From Terriglobia bacterium (GTDB taxonomy: Bacteria; Acidobacteriota; Terriglobia; Bryobacterales; Bryobacteraceae): DNA of 64,000 nt. A program made the position numbers and the translations under genes. Position 1 is the stretch's first letter; every line of letters starts with the position of its first letter. Below, piece after piece: positions 43,027-51,914 of the stretch. The notes beneath the pieces were generated by a model, which was not told the DNA's origin, ran no database searches, and was given only the letters and a program-made list of their open reading frames with translations. The stretch spans positions 38,752 to 102,751 of the forward strand of contig JAIQFI010000017.1 of NCBI GenBank assembly GCA_020073345.1, read 5' to 3'.

Positions 43027-44295
43027 GTGAACATGCGGTCATATCTGCGCGCCGCGCTCGCGGTTTTGTCGGGTGCGATTCCGCTGCTCGCGGATAACAC
43101 GGCCGTCCTTCCGTTTTCCAACGTCTCGAGCGGCTCCGGTCCATCGGCCGCCGCAATCGGAAACCCAGCCAGCATGGACTGGATCGGCGAAAGCATTGCC
43201 GAAACCTTGCGGGTCGCCTTGGCCGCCCGCGGCGTTTTCACTCTGGAGCGCAAGGACATCGCCGAGGCTTACCGGCGTCTCCAGCTGCGGGAACGAACGG
43301 ATCTCACGGAGGGCTCCATCCTCAAGCTGGGAGAAGTTCTGGATGCCGAACAGGTGGTGCACGGGACGTTTTCGTTTGTTCCGTCGGCGGCCAGCTCCGC
43401 GGGAACACCCGCGGGTGCTTCCAAGGGATCTTTGAGAATTCAGGCACGCGTTTCCGACCGCCGGCGTCTTCGTCAAAGCGCCGTCTTTGAAGAAACCGGC
43501 GCGCTCGAGGACCTGGCGACGCTCGAATCGCACTTGGCCTGGCGGGCTCTGACGGTGGTCGCTCCGGCGCGCGCTCCGGCCGAGTCGGAATTTCGCTCCT
43601 TGCGCGCTCCAGTGCCCCTGGATGCTCTGGAGAATTACATTCGCGGACTGCTGGCCGCGGCGCCGGAACAGAAACAGAAGTATTTCGCCCAGGCGGCGCG
43701 CCTGGATCCGGATTTCTCCCCGCCGGCCTTCGAGCTGGGCAAAATCCATTTCGAACGGAAGGAATACCGGGAGGCGGCGGAGTTGCTGGAGCGCGTGGGT
43801 CCCGCCGAGAATCACTATCGCGAAGCCAGTTTCTTTCTAGGCATCGCGCGCTATCAGGCGGGCGATTTCGAAGGTGCTCACAAAGCGTTTCAGGCCGTCG
43901 CCGAAAAGGTTCCCATCGCGCCGGTGTGGAACAATTTGGGAGCCGCGGAGAGCCGCCTGAACCTGCCCCAAGCCGTCGAAACGATGCGCAAGGCGCTGGA
44001 ACAAGACCCGAGCGATCCCGACTACCATTTCAACCTGGGCTACGCGCTGTTCAAGAAGGGAGACTTCGCCGCAGCCGCCGACCGGTTTCGCGCGGTGCTG
44101 GATCGCGACTCGGGCGATCAGATGGCGACGCTGCTGCTCGGGCGGTGCCTCAAAAAGCAGGGGCTGCGCTCGGCAACGGCCTCGGACGCGCGGCTACAGG
44201 CGTTGGAGCGACTGAAAGACACGTACGAGGAGCGCGTGTATTTCCAGCTCAAGTCGATCCTCGAATCGCCGCCAGCTTCTGATCCGCGACAGTGA
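43027..44295 (+). CDS. Secreted TolB/FlgO-like protein with TPRs
   Basis: 422 residues. Signal sequence LRAALAVLSGAIPLLAD, a FlgO/TolB-like domain at 25-180 (NTAVLPFSNVSSGS, SIAETLRVALAARGVFTLER, DAEQVVHGTFSF), then TPRs at 200-400 (KYFAQAARLDPDFSPPAFEL, HFNLGYALFKKGDFAAAADR). The same TolB-like plus TPR arrangement occurs in the kinase downstream. The start is GTG at 43027 or ATG at 43033. Its role may be linked to the phosphatase and kinase genes that follow in the same orientation. Confidence 0.8.
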   Translation: MNMRSYLRAALAVLSGAIPLLADNTAVLPFSNVSSGSGPSAAAIGNPASMDWIGESIAETLRVALAARGVFTLERKDIAEAYRRLQLRERTDLTEGSILKLGEVLDAEQVVHGTFSFVPSAASSAGTPAGASKGSLRIQARVSDRRRLRQSAVFEETGALEDLATLESHLAWRALTVVAPARAPAESEFRSLRAPVPLDALENYIRGLLAAAPEQKQKYFAQAARLDPDFSPPAFELGKIHFERKEYREAAELLERVGPAENHYREASFFLGIARYQAGDFEGAHKAFQAVAEKVPIAPVWNNLGAAESRLNLPQAVETMRKALEQDPSDPDYHFNLGYALFKKGDFAAAADRFRAVLDRDSGDQMATLLLGRCLKKQGLRSATASDARLQALERLKDTYEERVYFQLKSILESPPASDPRQ

Positions 44296-44310
44296 TGGAG
44301 CGGTCTTGGT

Positions 44311-44316
44311 TATAAT
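44311..44316 (+). promoter_or_regulatory. -10 box before the PP2C gene
   Basis: TATAAT at 44311-44316, 11 bases before the ATG at 44328; a message starting about 44323 would have only about 5 bases of leader. No convincing -35 is visible. Confidence 0.4.
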
Positions 44317-44327
44317 CCTTAAAGCTC

Positions 44328-45041
44328 ATGCTCGAGGCCTTTGGCGCTTCGGACCCAGGTTGTGTCCGCAGCAATAATGAAGACTATTTCCTGGTGGTCC
44401 CCGCCATCGGCTTGTATTTGGTGGCCGACGGCATGGGGGGCGCGCAGGCGGGCGAGCACGCGTCACGCTTAGCCGCGGAAACCATCGAGCAGGCGGTCCA
44501 GCAAAACGGCAAAGCTATGGACTCCGATGGTCTGGTGGTGGCCTTCGGACGTGCCAATCAGCGGGTCATGGACGCCGCTGCGGGCAACCCCGAAATGGAA
44601 GGGATGGGCACGACTCTGGTGGCGGCCGTCGAGAACAACGGCGACCTCCTCATCGCGAGCGTGGGAGACAGCCGGGTGTATACGTTCGAGAACGGCACAC
44701 TACAGATCATCACGGAGGATCAAACCTGGGTCAACGAAGTGGGCCGGCGCCTGGGGATCGACGAGGAAAACCTAAAGAACCATCCCATGCGACATGTGCT
44801 GACCATGGCTATCGGCGTCTCCGAGAACCTGCGCGTGCACACGCACCGGATCAAAACGTCGCCGGGCATGCTGATTCTGATGTGTAGCGACGGACTGCAT
44901 GGCGTGTTGAGCGACGAGGAACTGAAGAAGGCCCTGTCTTCCCCGGGGTCGCTCGAGGCCAAGAGCAAGGAGCTGATCGCGCTGGCCCGTTCGCGCGGCG
45001 GCCCCGACAATATCACAGCAGTTCTGCTGCGGGCGGCGTAG
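44328..45041 (+). CDS. PP2C-type Ser/Thr protein phosphatase
   Basis: 237 residues. SDPGCVRSNNEDYFL, LVADGMGGAQAGEHASRLA, GMGTTLVAAV, ASVGDSRVY, CSDGLHGVLSDEELKKAL and GGPDNITAVLL are the PP2C motifs, including the metal-binding aspartates. This cytoplasmic Stp-like enzyme reverses phosphorylation by Hanks-type kinases. It lies 13 bp before a Ser/Thr kinase gene, so the pair is likely one regulatory unit. Confidence 0.93.
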   Translation: MLEAFGASDPGCVRSNNEDYFLVVPAIGLYLVADGMGGAQAGEHASRLAAETIEQAVQQNGKAMDSDGLVVAFGRANQRVMDAAAGNPEMEGMGTTLVAAVENNGDLLIASVGDSRVYTFENGTLQIITEDQTWVNEVGRRLGIDEENLKNHPMRHVLTMAIGVSENLRVHTHRIKTSPGMLILMCSDGLHGVLSDEELKKALSSPGSLEAKSKELIALARSRGGPDNITAVLLRAA

Positions 45042-45054
45042 CTGAATCAGACGC

Positions 45055-47178
45055 ATGCCCCTTTCTGCAGGCGACAAACTCGGCCCGTATGAGATTCTGG
45101 CGCCGATTGGCGCGGGCGGCATGGGCGAAGTGTATCGTGCCAGAGACCCGCGTCTGAATCGCGATGTTGCCGTCAAACAGCTGAAAGGCAGCCACAGCGC
45201 GCGTTTCGAGCAGGAAGCCCGCGCCATCGCGGCACTCAACCATCCTCATATCTGCCAGATCTACGACGTCGGCCCGGATTATCTGGTGCTGGAATATGTC
45301 GAAGGCTCGCCCATCCAAGGCCCCATGACCGAGTTCGATGCCGTGCGCGCGGCTTTGCAGATCGCCGCGGCCCTGGAAGCCGCGCATGCGAAGGGGCTTC
45401 TCCATCGCGATCTAAAACCCGGCAATATTCTGATGACCGCGACGGGAGCCAAGCTTCTCGATTTCGGCCTGGCCAAACTGGTCTCAGACGGCAACGCCAC
45501 GCAAACCATGGGTGTCTCCGGCACGCCTCTCTACATGTCCCCCGAGCAGGCCGAAGGCAAGACGCTCGACGCGCGCTCGGATGTGTTCAGTTTCGGCGCG
45601 GTTTTATATGAACTCCTCGCTGGACGCCGCGCATTCGATAGTCTGGCCTCCATGCTGCGCGACCAGCCCCCGCCCCTGGAGGCTTCCTCCGGCTTGCAGA
45701 AAGTCGTCTGGCGCTGCCTGCGCAAGTCGCCGGCGGATCGCTTTGCGAGCGCTGCCGAAGTGCGCGCCGCGCTGGAGCAGTTGGGCGGCAAACCACAAGA
45801 TCACCAACCGTCTATCGCCGTCCTGCCCTTCGCCAACATGAGTGGCGATAAGGAACAGGAATACTTCAGCGACGGCCTGGCGGAAGAGATCATCAACGCC
45901 CTGGTCAAGGTGCCTGGCCTGAAGGTGATCGCCCGCACCTCCGCGTTCGCTTTTAAGGGACAGAACACCGACATCCGTAAGATCGCCGAGACGCTCGGAG
46001 TCACCACCGTGCTTGAAGGCAGCGTCCGCCGCTCCGGCAATCGCATCCGCGTGACGGCGCAGTTGATTACAGCGGCCGATGGGAGCCATCTGTGGTCGGA
46101 ACGTTACGACCGCGAGATGGCGGATGTATTCGCCGTGCAGGACGAAATCTCCGCGGCCATCTCCGGCGCACTGCAGGTCAAGCTGTCTCCAGCAGCCGCG
46201 GCGAAGGCACGTTACACGCCCAAGCTTCCGGCCTACGAAGCCCTCCTGAAGGCCAAGCACTTCCACTGGAAGGTAACAGCGGAGTCGATGGAGCAAGCCA
46301 AGGCATTTTACGAGCAGGCCATAGCGCTCGACCCGAAATACGCCTTGGCCCAGGCCCTCTATGCCGACTATCTTTTTGGCCGGACCACTTTGGCGATGAC
46401 GCCGCTGCGCGAGGCGGCGCCCATTGCCCGCGCCTTGGCGCAGCGAGCTCTGCAACTGGACCCTGCGCTCCCGGAAGTGCACTCCACCCTCGGTATTCTT
46501 GCCGGAATCTTTGACTTAAACTGGAAGCAGTCCGAAGCCGAATGCGCATTGGCAACGGACAGCGAGGCCGCGTCGCCGCACTGTCACTTTACCCGCGGAC
46601 TCTGCCTTTTAGGAGCAGGCCGCCGGGCGGAAGCAGTAGCGCACTTGGAACAAGCCCTTCAGGGGGACCCGCTCCAAACGACGATACGCGTCTTTGTAGC
46701 AGCAAGCCTTGGCGCCGTGGGCCGCTATGCGGAGGCCGAGGAACATTTCCGTCAAGCGATCCATCTGGACGCAAACTTCTTTTGGTCCTACGTCTACCTT
46801 GCGGAACTCTATGCTGCCCGCGGAATGTTTGCCGAAGCGCTCCCGATCGCCGAGAAGGCATTCGCACTGACCCCCTGGTACGCGCCGAGCATCGGCATTT
46901 ACGCGGGAGTGCTGGTGCACACGGGCCAAGCCGGCCGGGGCAAAGAACTGGCCCAGAAGCTCGGCTCCGGCGAGCGCTACGGAACGTCCATGGGCTGGGC
47001 GATCTTCCACACCTGCTGCAACGAAATCGATGCAGCCGCGGATTGGTATGAGAAGTCTATCGAAGAGCGGGATTCCTTGGTCCCGTCGACTTTGCAGACT
47101 GCCATCGGCGAGGCCCTGCGCGCCAGCCCGCGCTGGCCGAAATTGGCGGCACTGATGAATCTGCCCGTGGGGACCTGA
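45055..47178 (+). CDS. Ser/Thr protein kinase with TolB-like domain and TPRs (no membrane segment)
   Basis: 707 residues. Kinase domain at 10-240: IGAGGMGEVYRARD, VAVKQLK, LLHRDLKPGNIL, LDFGLAKLV and SGTPLYMSPEQAEG. From 255 a TolB/FlgO-like region (SIAVLPFANMSGDKEQEYFS, DGLAEEIINALVKVPGLKVI, LEGSVRRSGNRIRVTAQLIT), then TPRs from 390. Both parts are cytoplasmic, since no transmembrane helix lies between them. It is paired with the PP2C gene 13 bp upstream. It probably binds a partner via the TPRs and phosphorylates it or itself. Confidence 0.92.
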   Translation: MPLSAGDKLGPYEILAPIGAGGMGEVYRARDPRLNRDVAVKQLKGSHSARFEQEARAIAALNHPHICQIYDVGPDYLVLEYVEGSPIQGPMTEFDAVRAALQIAAALEAAHAKGLLHRDLKPGNILMTATGAKLLDFGLAKLVSDGNATQTMGVSGTPLYMSPEQAEGKTLDARSDVFSFGAVLYELLAGRRAFDSLASMLRDQPPPLEASSGLQKVVWRCLRKSPADRFASAAEVRAALEQLGGKPQDHQPSIAVLPFANMSGDKEQEYFSDGLAEEIINALVKVPGLKVIARTSAFAFKGQNTDIRKIAETLGVTTVLEGSVRRSGNRIRVTAQLITAADGSHLWSERYDREMADVFAVQDEISAAISGALQVKLSPAAAAKARYTPKLPAYEALLKAKHFHWKVTAESMEQAKAFYEQAIALDPKYALAQALYADYLFGRTTLAMTPLREAAPIARALAQRALQLDPALPEVHSTLGILAGIFDLNWKQSEAECALATDSEAASPHCHFTRGLCLLGAGRRAEAVAHLEQALQGDPLQTTIRVFVAASLGAVGRYAEAEEHFRQAIHLDANFFWSYVYLAELYAARGMFAEALPIAEKAFALTPWYAPSIGIYAGVLVHTGQAGRGKELAQKLGSGERYGTSMGWAIFHTCCNEIDAAADWYEKSIEERDSLVPSTLQTAIGEALRASPRWPKLAALMNLPVGT

Positions 47179-47210
47179 CCGTACCTGGTCACGTGACCGG
47201 GTATGGTCAG
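47175..47210. repeat. 36-bp near-perfect palindrome between convergent genes
   Basis: From CTGACC to GGTCAG, 18 bp on each side with a GTCACGTGAC centre; the only differences are two G-U-type pairs when transcribed. It includes the kinase stop codon at 47176-47178 and could act as a hairpin ending both convergent transcripts, although no T-run follows. Confidence 0.7.
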
Positions 47211-47234
47211 GCCTTTCGAACGCCGCTTTCCGAT

Positions 47235-47615
47235 CTAGCGCCGGTTGTCGTGATTTCCCTGGTCCGAATTCCGGTCATAATCCCGGTTCTTTTTGTCCTT
47301 GTCCCAGCGATGATCATGCTGTTCCTGGCGGCCATTGCCGGACCAGTACCCCGCAAAAAACTGTTTCCCTTCGTAGCGAGGGCCTATCCACGCCGCGCCT
47401 TCAAAAGGAGGCCTCGTATAGTATCCGTTATGCCAGGCATAGCGATTGTTTGAGGCGTACCAGTAGCCATCCACCCACACATATCCCGCTCCAGGGTTGT
47501 GGGGCCGAGTCCGAATCACACGGGGAGGCGGAGGTGCGCCAATGCTGATCCCGAAGGATACCTGTCCGAATACGCAACCTCCCGCCAATAACATCAGTGC
47601 CAATAATTTTTTCAT
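47235..47615 (-). CDS. Secreted YXWxxGYW-repeat protein
   Basis: 126 residues from the ATG at 47615. Signal KLLALMLLAGGCVFG, then PPPPRVIRTRPHNPGAGYVW, VDGYWYASNNRYAWHNGYYT, RPPFEGAAWIGPRYEGKQFF, GYW repeats of a type common in small acidic/basic secreted proteins. The tail is rich in His/Asp/Asn/Arg (HDHRWDKDKKNRDYDRNSDQ). It may be structural or metal binding; it faces the kinase gene across the palindrome. Confidence 0.75.
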   Translation of the reverse strand: MKKLLALMLLAGGCVFGQVSFGISIGAPPPPRVIRTRPHNPGAGYVWVDGYWYASNNRYAWHNGYYTRPPFEGAAWIGPRYEGKQFFAGYWSGNGRQEQHDHRWDKDKKNRDYDRNSDQGNHDNRR

Positions 47616-47692
47616 TGATTGAATGTCCTTCAACCGGTTAGAGGCACGTTGATCGCCATGAGGCACACAACTCACAGATTCTCGCGTGGGAC

Positions 47693-50512
47693 TTAGTTCA
47701 GCGCCGCGTACTCTTTCTTGGCTTCTATCAGGACGGGGTTATCCTGATCCGCATCTTTCCAAAGGGTGAGGAAGTCCTGGTAGGCAGTCCTGGCCTTGGT
47801 CTGATCTCCCGAGACTGCGAACGCTCTGCCGAGTTGCAAGTGCGCGAGCGCGCCAATGGGATCGCTCACCACGATCCCGTGGTGATCGAGAATCTTCTGG
47901 AACTCCGCAACGGCTTCGGCGCCTCGATGTGCGGCCAGATACGCCAGGCCACGCACGTAGACCGGATAGAACGCCCCGAAGAACGCATGCGTGCTGCTGC
48001 GCGGTGCGCCCAACTCATAAGGGGTGGCGACCTGCAGTAATTCGATAGCCTTGGCCGGCCCGCCCCCCTTCGGCGCAGCGTTCAACGCGAGCAGGGCCCG
48101 CAACGAAGGCATGTAGCTCACTCGGACGCCCATATCCTCCGGGAAGCGTTTCTCCAGATCATTGGCGAGTGCGGTGGCCCGTGAATCTCCTAAGAGCGCC
48201 ATTGCAAAGGCTGCGCCGTAAGCCACATACCGCTCCTTGGAAAGTTCAAGGGCCGCCGCCGCGCTTCGCCTCGCCTCGGGCGGACTCCCGAAAAAGGCTT
48301 CCCGCAAAGCTTCCTGCATTTCGTACAACGCAGCCTTTTCGCGCTGGGCTGTCCGCAGCGCCCGGTCCGCTTCCAGCCGTGCCATCTTTCGCGCCTCGTT
48401 CAAGCGACCGGAATACGCCCGGACAAACGTCTGGTGCTCGTACATCCAGTCTTCCGATCCCGGCTTTCCTTGGACCTGTGCCACCGCCCGATCCATTCCT
48501 GCCTGATCCCCTCTGAGAAACGCAATGTCGAATCTCTCGACCTGAAAATCGGCAACGTCCAGCTTGCGCTCGGCAGCTCGCTGCAGGACCTTCTCGGCGT
48601 CCTCCAGGCGGTCAAGGTTTTGATAAGCAAAGGCAAGAATTCCGTACGCGATGGAAAAATCAGGTTCGAGCTCGATCATCTTCTTGGAGTATTCAACCGC
48701 CTTTTCGTATCGGCCGAAGGTGGGAGAAATCATCGCCGATAAAAAGCCGTTAGGTTGGGCATCGCGAGGATAGGTTTGAACCCACAACTCACAGATCTGT
48801 TGCGCATTTTCCAGGTTCCCCATCACATCGATTTCGTAGGAAGCGGTGACGAAGAATTTCTCCCGCTCACTGACGCGATCCCGCAACTGATAAGCTTTCG
48901 TCGAGTTCTGCGCAGCGAGAGCAGGATCCTCCAGGTCCGTGTACCCGCGCGCAAGCATCGCATACGCCTTCGCGAAATTGGGGTCGATCTCGACGGCGCG
49001 CTTGAAAAACGGCAGAGAGGCGGCATCGCCGGTAGAGGAGACAAGTTTATAGCCGGTACTAAAGGCTTTCAGGGCTTCCAGTGACGGCGTGGTAGCCTCG
49101 GCGAGCGGAGTATCGTACTTTGCAACCGTGGCAAGCGATTCACCGACTCGGGTTCTGAATTTGCTGGCAATTTGACTCAAGGCAGTCATCACCTCTTCGA
49201 TTTTTGCGGCTTGCACCTGCTCTTGATCGAGAATCTCTCCAGTGCGGCAGTTCTTGGCGCGCAGCCCCACGACGTATTGGGTTCCGAGGCTTGCAATCGA
49301 GCCGTCCAGGACAGCTGCGCTTCCGGTTCGCTCACAAATTTCCTGAGCGATCTTGGGAGTTAGCCGCGCATCCCCCGGCTGCCCCATCAGGGGGAGCAGC
49401 TGCTGGATACGGTCTTCGGAAATAAGGCTGAGAAAGGGCGACTGTTCCAGCTGAATCGCCAACCCTTGGCGAAGAGTCTCGTCAAATACAGGGTTCCCCG
49501 TGGTGTTGGTGAAGTCGGCAAGAACGATCGTGTCTTTGTCGGTCAGCAGCCTTGCCTGGCCGCGTTGCTGCCAAAAGACGAATCCGCCGGCGGCCAGAAT
49601 CAGCGTGGCGACGGCTGCGATTCCGAATTTCAGCCGAGGGCTCCTTCTCAGACCAGCGGCCGCCGGGCTCAAGCTCGTTTGTAAATGCTGTAAATCGTCG
49701 CGAAGTTCGGCCGCGGAGGGGTACCGCAGCGCGCGATCCTTTTCCAGAAGCTCGCCGATGATACGTTCCAACTCGGCAGGGACCTTCGCATTCCGCTGGC
49801 GAGCCGGCTGGGGCGTCTTGTTCAGGAGCGCGTCAAAGATGATCGGCGACGTCGAGCCGTCAAAAGGACGTGACCCCGTCACCATTTCGTACAGAACCAC
49901 GCCCAACGACCACAGGTCGCTGCGCGCATCCACGGTCTGACCGCGTGCTTGTTCGGGCGACATGTAGGCAACCGTGCCCATGGCCGTGCCTGGCTCGGTG
50001 AGCATGTCCACCGTCAGAGCGTCCGTATCCGCCGGTTGGTTTTGCTTGGCCAAACCGAAGTCGAGCACCTTGGCAATGCCGCGCTCGGTTACGAAAACGT
50101 TGGCGGGCTTGATGTCGCGATGAATGATTCCCTTGGCGTGGGCTGCGTCCAACGCGTCGGCTACCTGGATGCTCAGCGCCAACGCCGCCTGGATATCGAG
50201 AGGCTTCCCGCCAAAGCCTTCGCGGAGCGTTTTGCCGTCGAGCAGCTCCATCACGAGAAATGGATGGCCCGCGGCTTCGCCGACGTCGTAAATAGCGCAA
50301 ATATTGGGATGATTCAGAGCCGAAGCGGCGCGCGCCTCGCGCTGGAAACGTTCCCGGGCAGCCTCCGTTGCAAAAGCGTGCGGAAGGACTTTTACGGCTA
50401 CGTCGCGATGGAGCCGCGCGTCCCGCGCGCGATAGACTTCGCCCATCCCGCCTTTCCCGATGGGAACCAGGATCTCGTAGGGGCCGAGCCTTTCACTTGC
50501 TGTAAGCGCCAT
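47693..50512 (-). CDS. Transmembrane Ser/Thr protein kinase with extracytoplasmic TolB-like and TPR region
   Basis: 939 residues from ATG 50512. Kinase at 10-270: IGKGGMGEVYRARDARLHRD, VAVKVLPHAFATEAARERFQ, IIHRDIKPANVF, LDFGLAKQNQ and GTVAYMSPEQARG. One transmembrane helix at about 300-320 (FGIAAVATLILAAGGFVFW), then a domain with DTIVLADFTNTTGNPVFDET and many TPRs (YAMLARGYTDLEDPALAAQN) to the end. This is the PknB-like design in which an outer sensor controls an inner kinase. The start is 84 bp from the divergent pyrimidine phosphorylase. Confidence 0.93.
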   Translation of the reverse strand: MALTASERLGPYEILVPIGKGGMGEVYRARDARLHRDVAVKVLPHAFATEAARERFQREARAASALNHPNICAIYDVGEAAGHPFLVMELLDGKTLREGFGGKPLDIQAALALSIQVADALDAAHAKGIIHRDIKPANVFVTERGIAKVLDFGLAKQNQPADTDALTVDMLTEPGTAMGTVAYMSPEQARGQTVDARSDLWSLGVVLYEMVTGSRPFDGSTSPIIFDALLNKTPQPARQRNAKVPAELERIIGELLEKDRALRYPSAAELRDDLQHLQTSLSPAAAGLRRSPRLKFGIAAVATLILAAGGFVFWQQRGQARLLTDKDTIVLADFTNTTGNPVFDETLRQGLAIQLEQSPFLSLISEDRIQQLLPLMGQPGDARLTPKIAQEICERTGSAAVLDGSIASLGTQYVVGLRAKNCRTGEILDQEQVQAAKIEEVMTALSQIASKFRTRVGESLATVAKYDTPLAEATTPSLEALKAFSTGYKLVSSTGDAASLPFFKRAVEIDPNFAKAYAMLARGYTDLEDPALAAQNSTKAYQLRDRVSEREKFFVTASYEIDVMGNLENAQQICELWVQTYPRDAQPNGFLSAMISPTFGRYEKAVEYSKKMIELEPDFSIAYGILAFAYQNLDRLEDAEKVLQRAAERKLDVADFQVERFDIAFLRGDQAGMDRAVAQVQGKPGSEDWMYEHQTFVRAYSGRLNEARKMARLEADRALRTAQREKAALYEMQEALREAFFGSPPEARRSAAAALELSKERYVAYGAAFAMALLGDSRATALANDLEKRFPEDMGVRVSYMPSLRALLALNAAPKGGGPAKAIELLQVATPYELGAPRSSTHAFFGAFYPVYVRGLAYLAAHRGAEAVAEFQKILDHHGIVVSDPIGALAHLQLGRAFAVSGDQTKARTAYQDFLTLWKDADQDNPVLIEAKKEYAALN

Positions 50513-50551
50513 TAGTGTCAAGTCTATCGCGATACACCAGCAGCGGGCGGT

Positions 50552-50579
50552 TGTCCTTTACTTCCAATCAAGTATGGTA
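50552..50579 (+). promoter_or_regulatory. Promoter of the nucleoside salvage operon
   Basis: TTGTCC (50552-50557) and TATGGT (50574-50579) separated by 16 bp, close to the sigma-70 consensus. The predicted start near 50586 leaves a 10-base leader before ATG 50596. Confidence 0.55.
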
Positions 50580-50595
50580 CTCTCAGTTCTTATAC

Positions 50596-51900
50596 ATGCG
50601 AACTGTCGACCTCATTCACCAGAAGAGGGATGGCGAAGAACTGTCCGCAGAGGACATCGCTTCTCTCGTTGACGGTTATCTGAGCGGAGAGATTCCCGAT
50701 TATCAGATGTCCGCGTTCCTCATGGCCACCTATTTTTCGGGCATGAGCGACCGCGAAGTCAGCGCGATGACCGAGCGTATGATCGCTTCGGGAGCTTCGC
50801 TCGACCTGTCCGGAGTACCGGGCATCAAAGTGGACAAACATTCGACCGGCGGCGTCGGCGACAAAACCAGCTTGGTGGCTGCGCCTCTGGCCGCGGCCGC
50901 CGGAGTAGTAGTGCCCATGATCGCGGGCCGCGCCCAAGGCTTCGCCGGGGGCACCCTCGACAAGCTGGAGGCTATTCCCGGCCTCCGCACGAACCTGAGC
51001 CCGGAAGAATTCCTGGCGCAATTGAACGAGCACAAGCTGGCTTTTGCGGCGGCGCCAGCAGAGGTTGCACCGGCCGACGTTCGCTTGCAGGCATTGCGCG
51101 AAGCGACGGCCACGGTCGAATCGATCGGCCTGTTGGCGACCTCCATCATGTCGCGCAAGATGGCCGCCGGCATCGATGCGCTGGTCCTGGACGTGAAGGT
51201 AGGGTCGGGCGCTTTCATCAGGAAGCAAATCGACGCCCGGCGCCTGGCGCAATTAATGGTGGGTATCGGTCGGCGCATGGACAAGAAGGTCCAGGCACTG
51301 ATCACCGATATGAACCAGCCGCTGGGTTTCGCCATCGGCAATGCGCTCGAAGTAATGGAAGTGTCGCAGACGTTGCAGAACGTCGGACCCACCGATCTCA
51401 CGCGTCTGTCGCTCGAACTGGCCGCCCGTATGATCCACCTGGGTAAGATCACCGCTACGCTGGAAGAAGCGCGGGAACTGGCCCAAACTAAGCTTCTGGA
51501 CGGCTCCGGATACCGCAAGCTCAAGGACGTGATTACGGCACAGGGCGGCGATGCCCGCGTGATGGATCGCTTCGAACTGCTGCCCAACGCCACCGGCGCG
51601 CGCGAAATCAATTCGCCGCGAGCGGGCTACGTCAGCGCCATCGATGCCGAAGGAATCGGCTTGGCGTCCGCCATGATCGGCGCCGGCCGCGAGAATAAGG
51701 ACGATTCGATCGATCCAGCCGTGGGCGTGATTCTGGAGGTTAAAGTCGGCCAGAAGGTGGACGCGGGCGGCGTGCTGTGCCGCTTGTACTACACGCGCGA
51801 GGATCTGGTGGAAGAAGCCGCGCAGCTGGTGGAAGGCGCTTTCCGCATCTCCTCCACCACGCCCGAGGAACGCGCGTTGATTCTCGAAGTCGTGGGCTGA
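50596..51900 (+). CDS. pdp: Pyrimidine-nucleoside (thymidine) phosphorylase
   Basis: 434 residues from ATG 50596. MRTVDLIHQKRDGEELSAED, ALVDGY-like EIPDYQMSAFLMATYFSGMS, IKVDKHSTGGVGDKTSL and GTLDKLEAIPGLRT are the family motifs; KHSTGGVGD binds phosphate. C-terminal SPRAGYVSAIDAEGIGLASA and EVKVGQKVDAGGVLC are typical. It splits thymidine/uridine with phosphate to base and (deoxy)ribose-1-phosphate. First gene of a salvage operon with nupC and punA. Confidence 0.93.
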   Translation: MRTVDLIHQKRDGEELSAEDIASLVDGYLSGEIPDYQMSAFLMATYFSGMSDREVSAMTERMIASGASLDLSGVPGIKVDKHSTGGVGDKTSLVAAPLAAAAGVVVPMIAGRAQGFAGGTLDKLEAIPGLRTNLSPEEFLAQLNEHKLAFAAAPAEVAPADVRLQALREATATVESIGLLATSIMSRKMAAGIDALVLDVKVGSGAFIRKQIDARRLAQLMVGIGRRMDKKVQALITDMNQPLGFAIGNALEVMEVSQTLQNVGPTDLTRLSLELAARMIHLGKITATLEEARELAQTKLLDGSGYRKLKDVITAQGGDARVMDRFELLPNATGAREINSPRAGYVSAIDAEGIGLASAMIGAGRENKDDSIDPAVGVILEVKVGQKVDAGGVLCRLYYTREDLVEEAAQLVEGAFRISSTTPEERALILEVVG

Positions 51901-51914
51901 ACCAGGCGGTTCCT

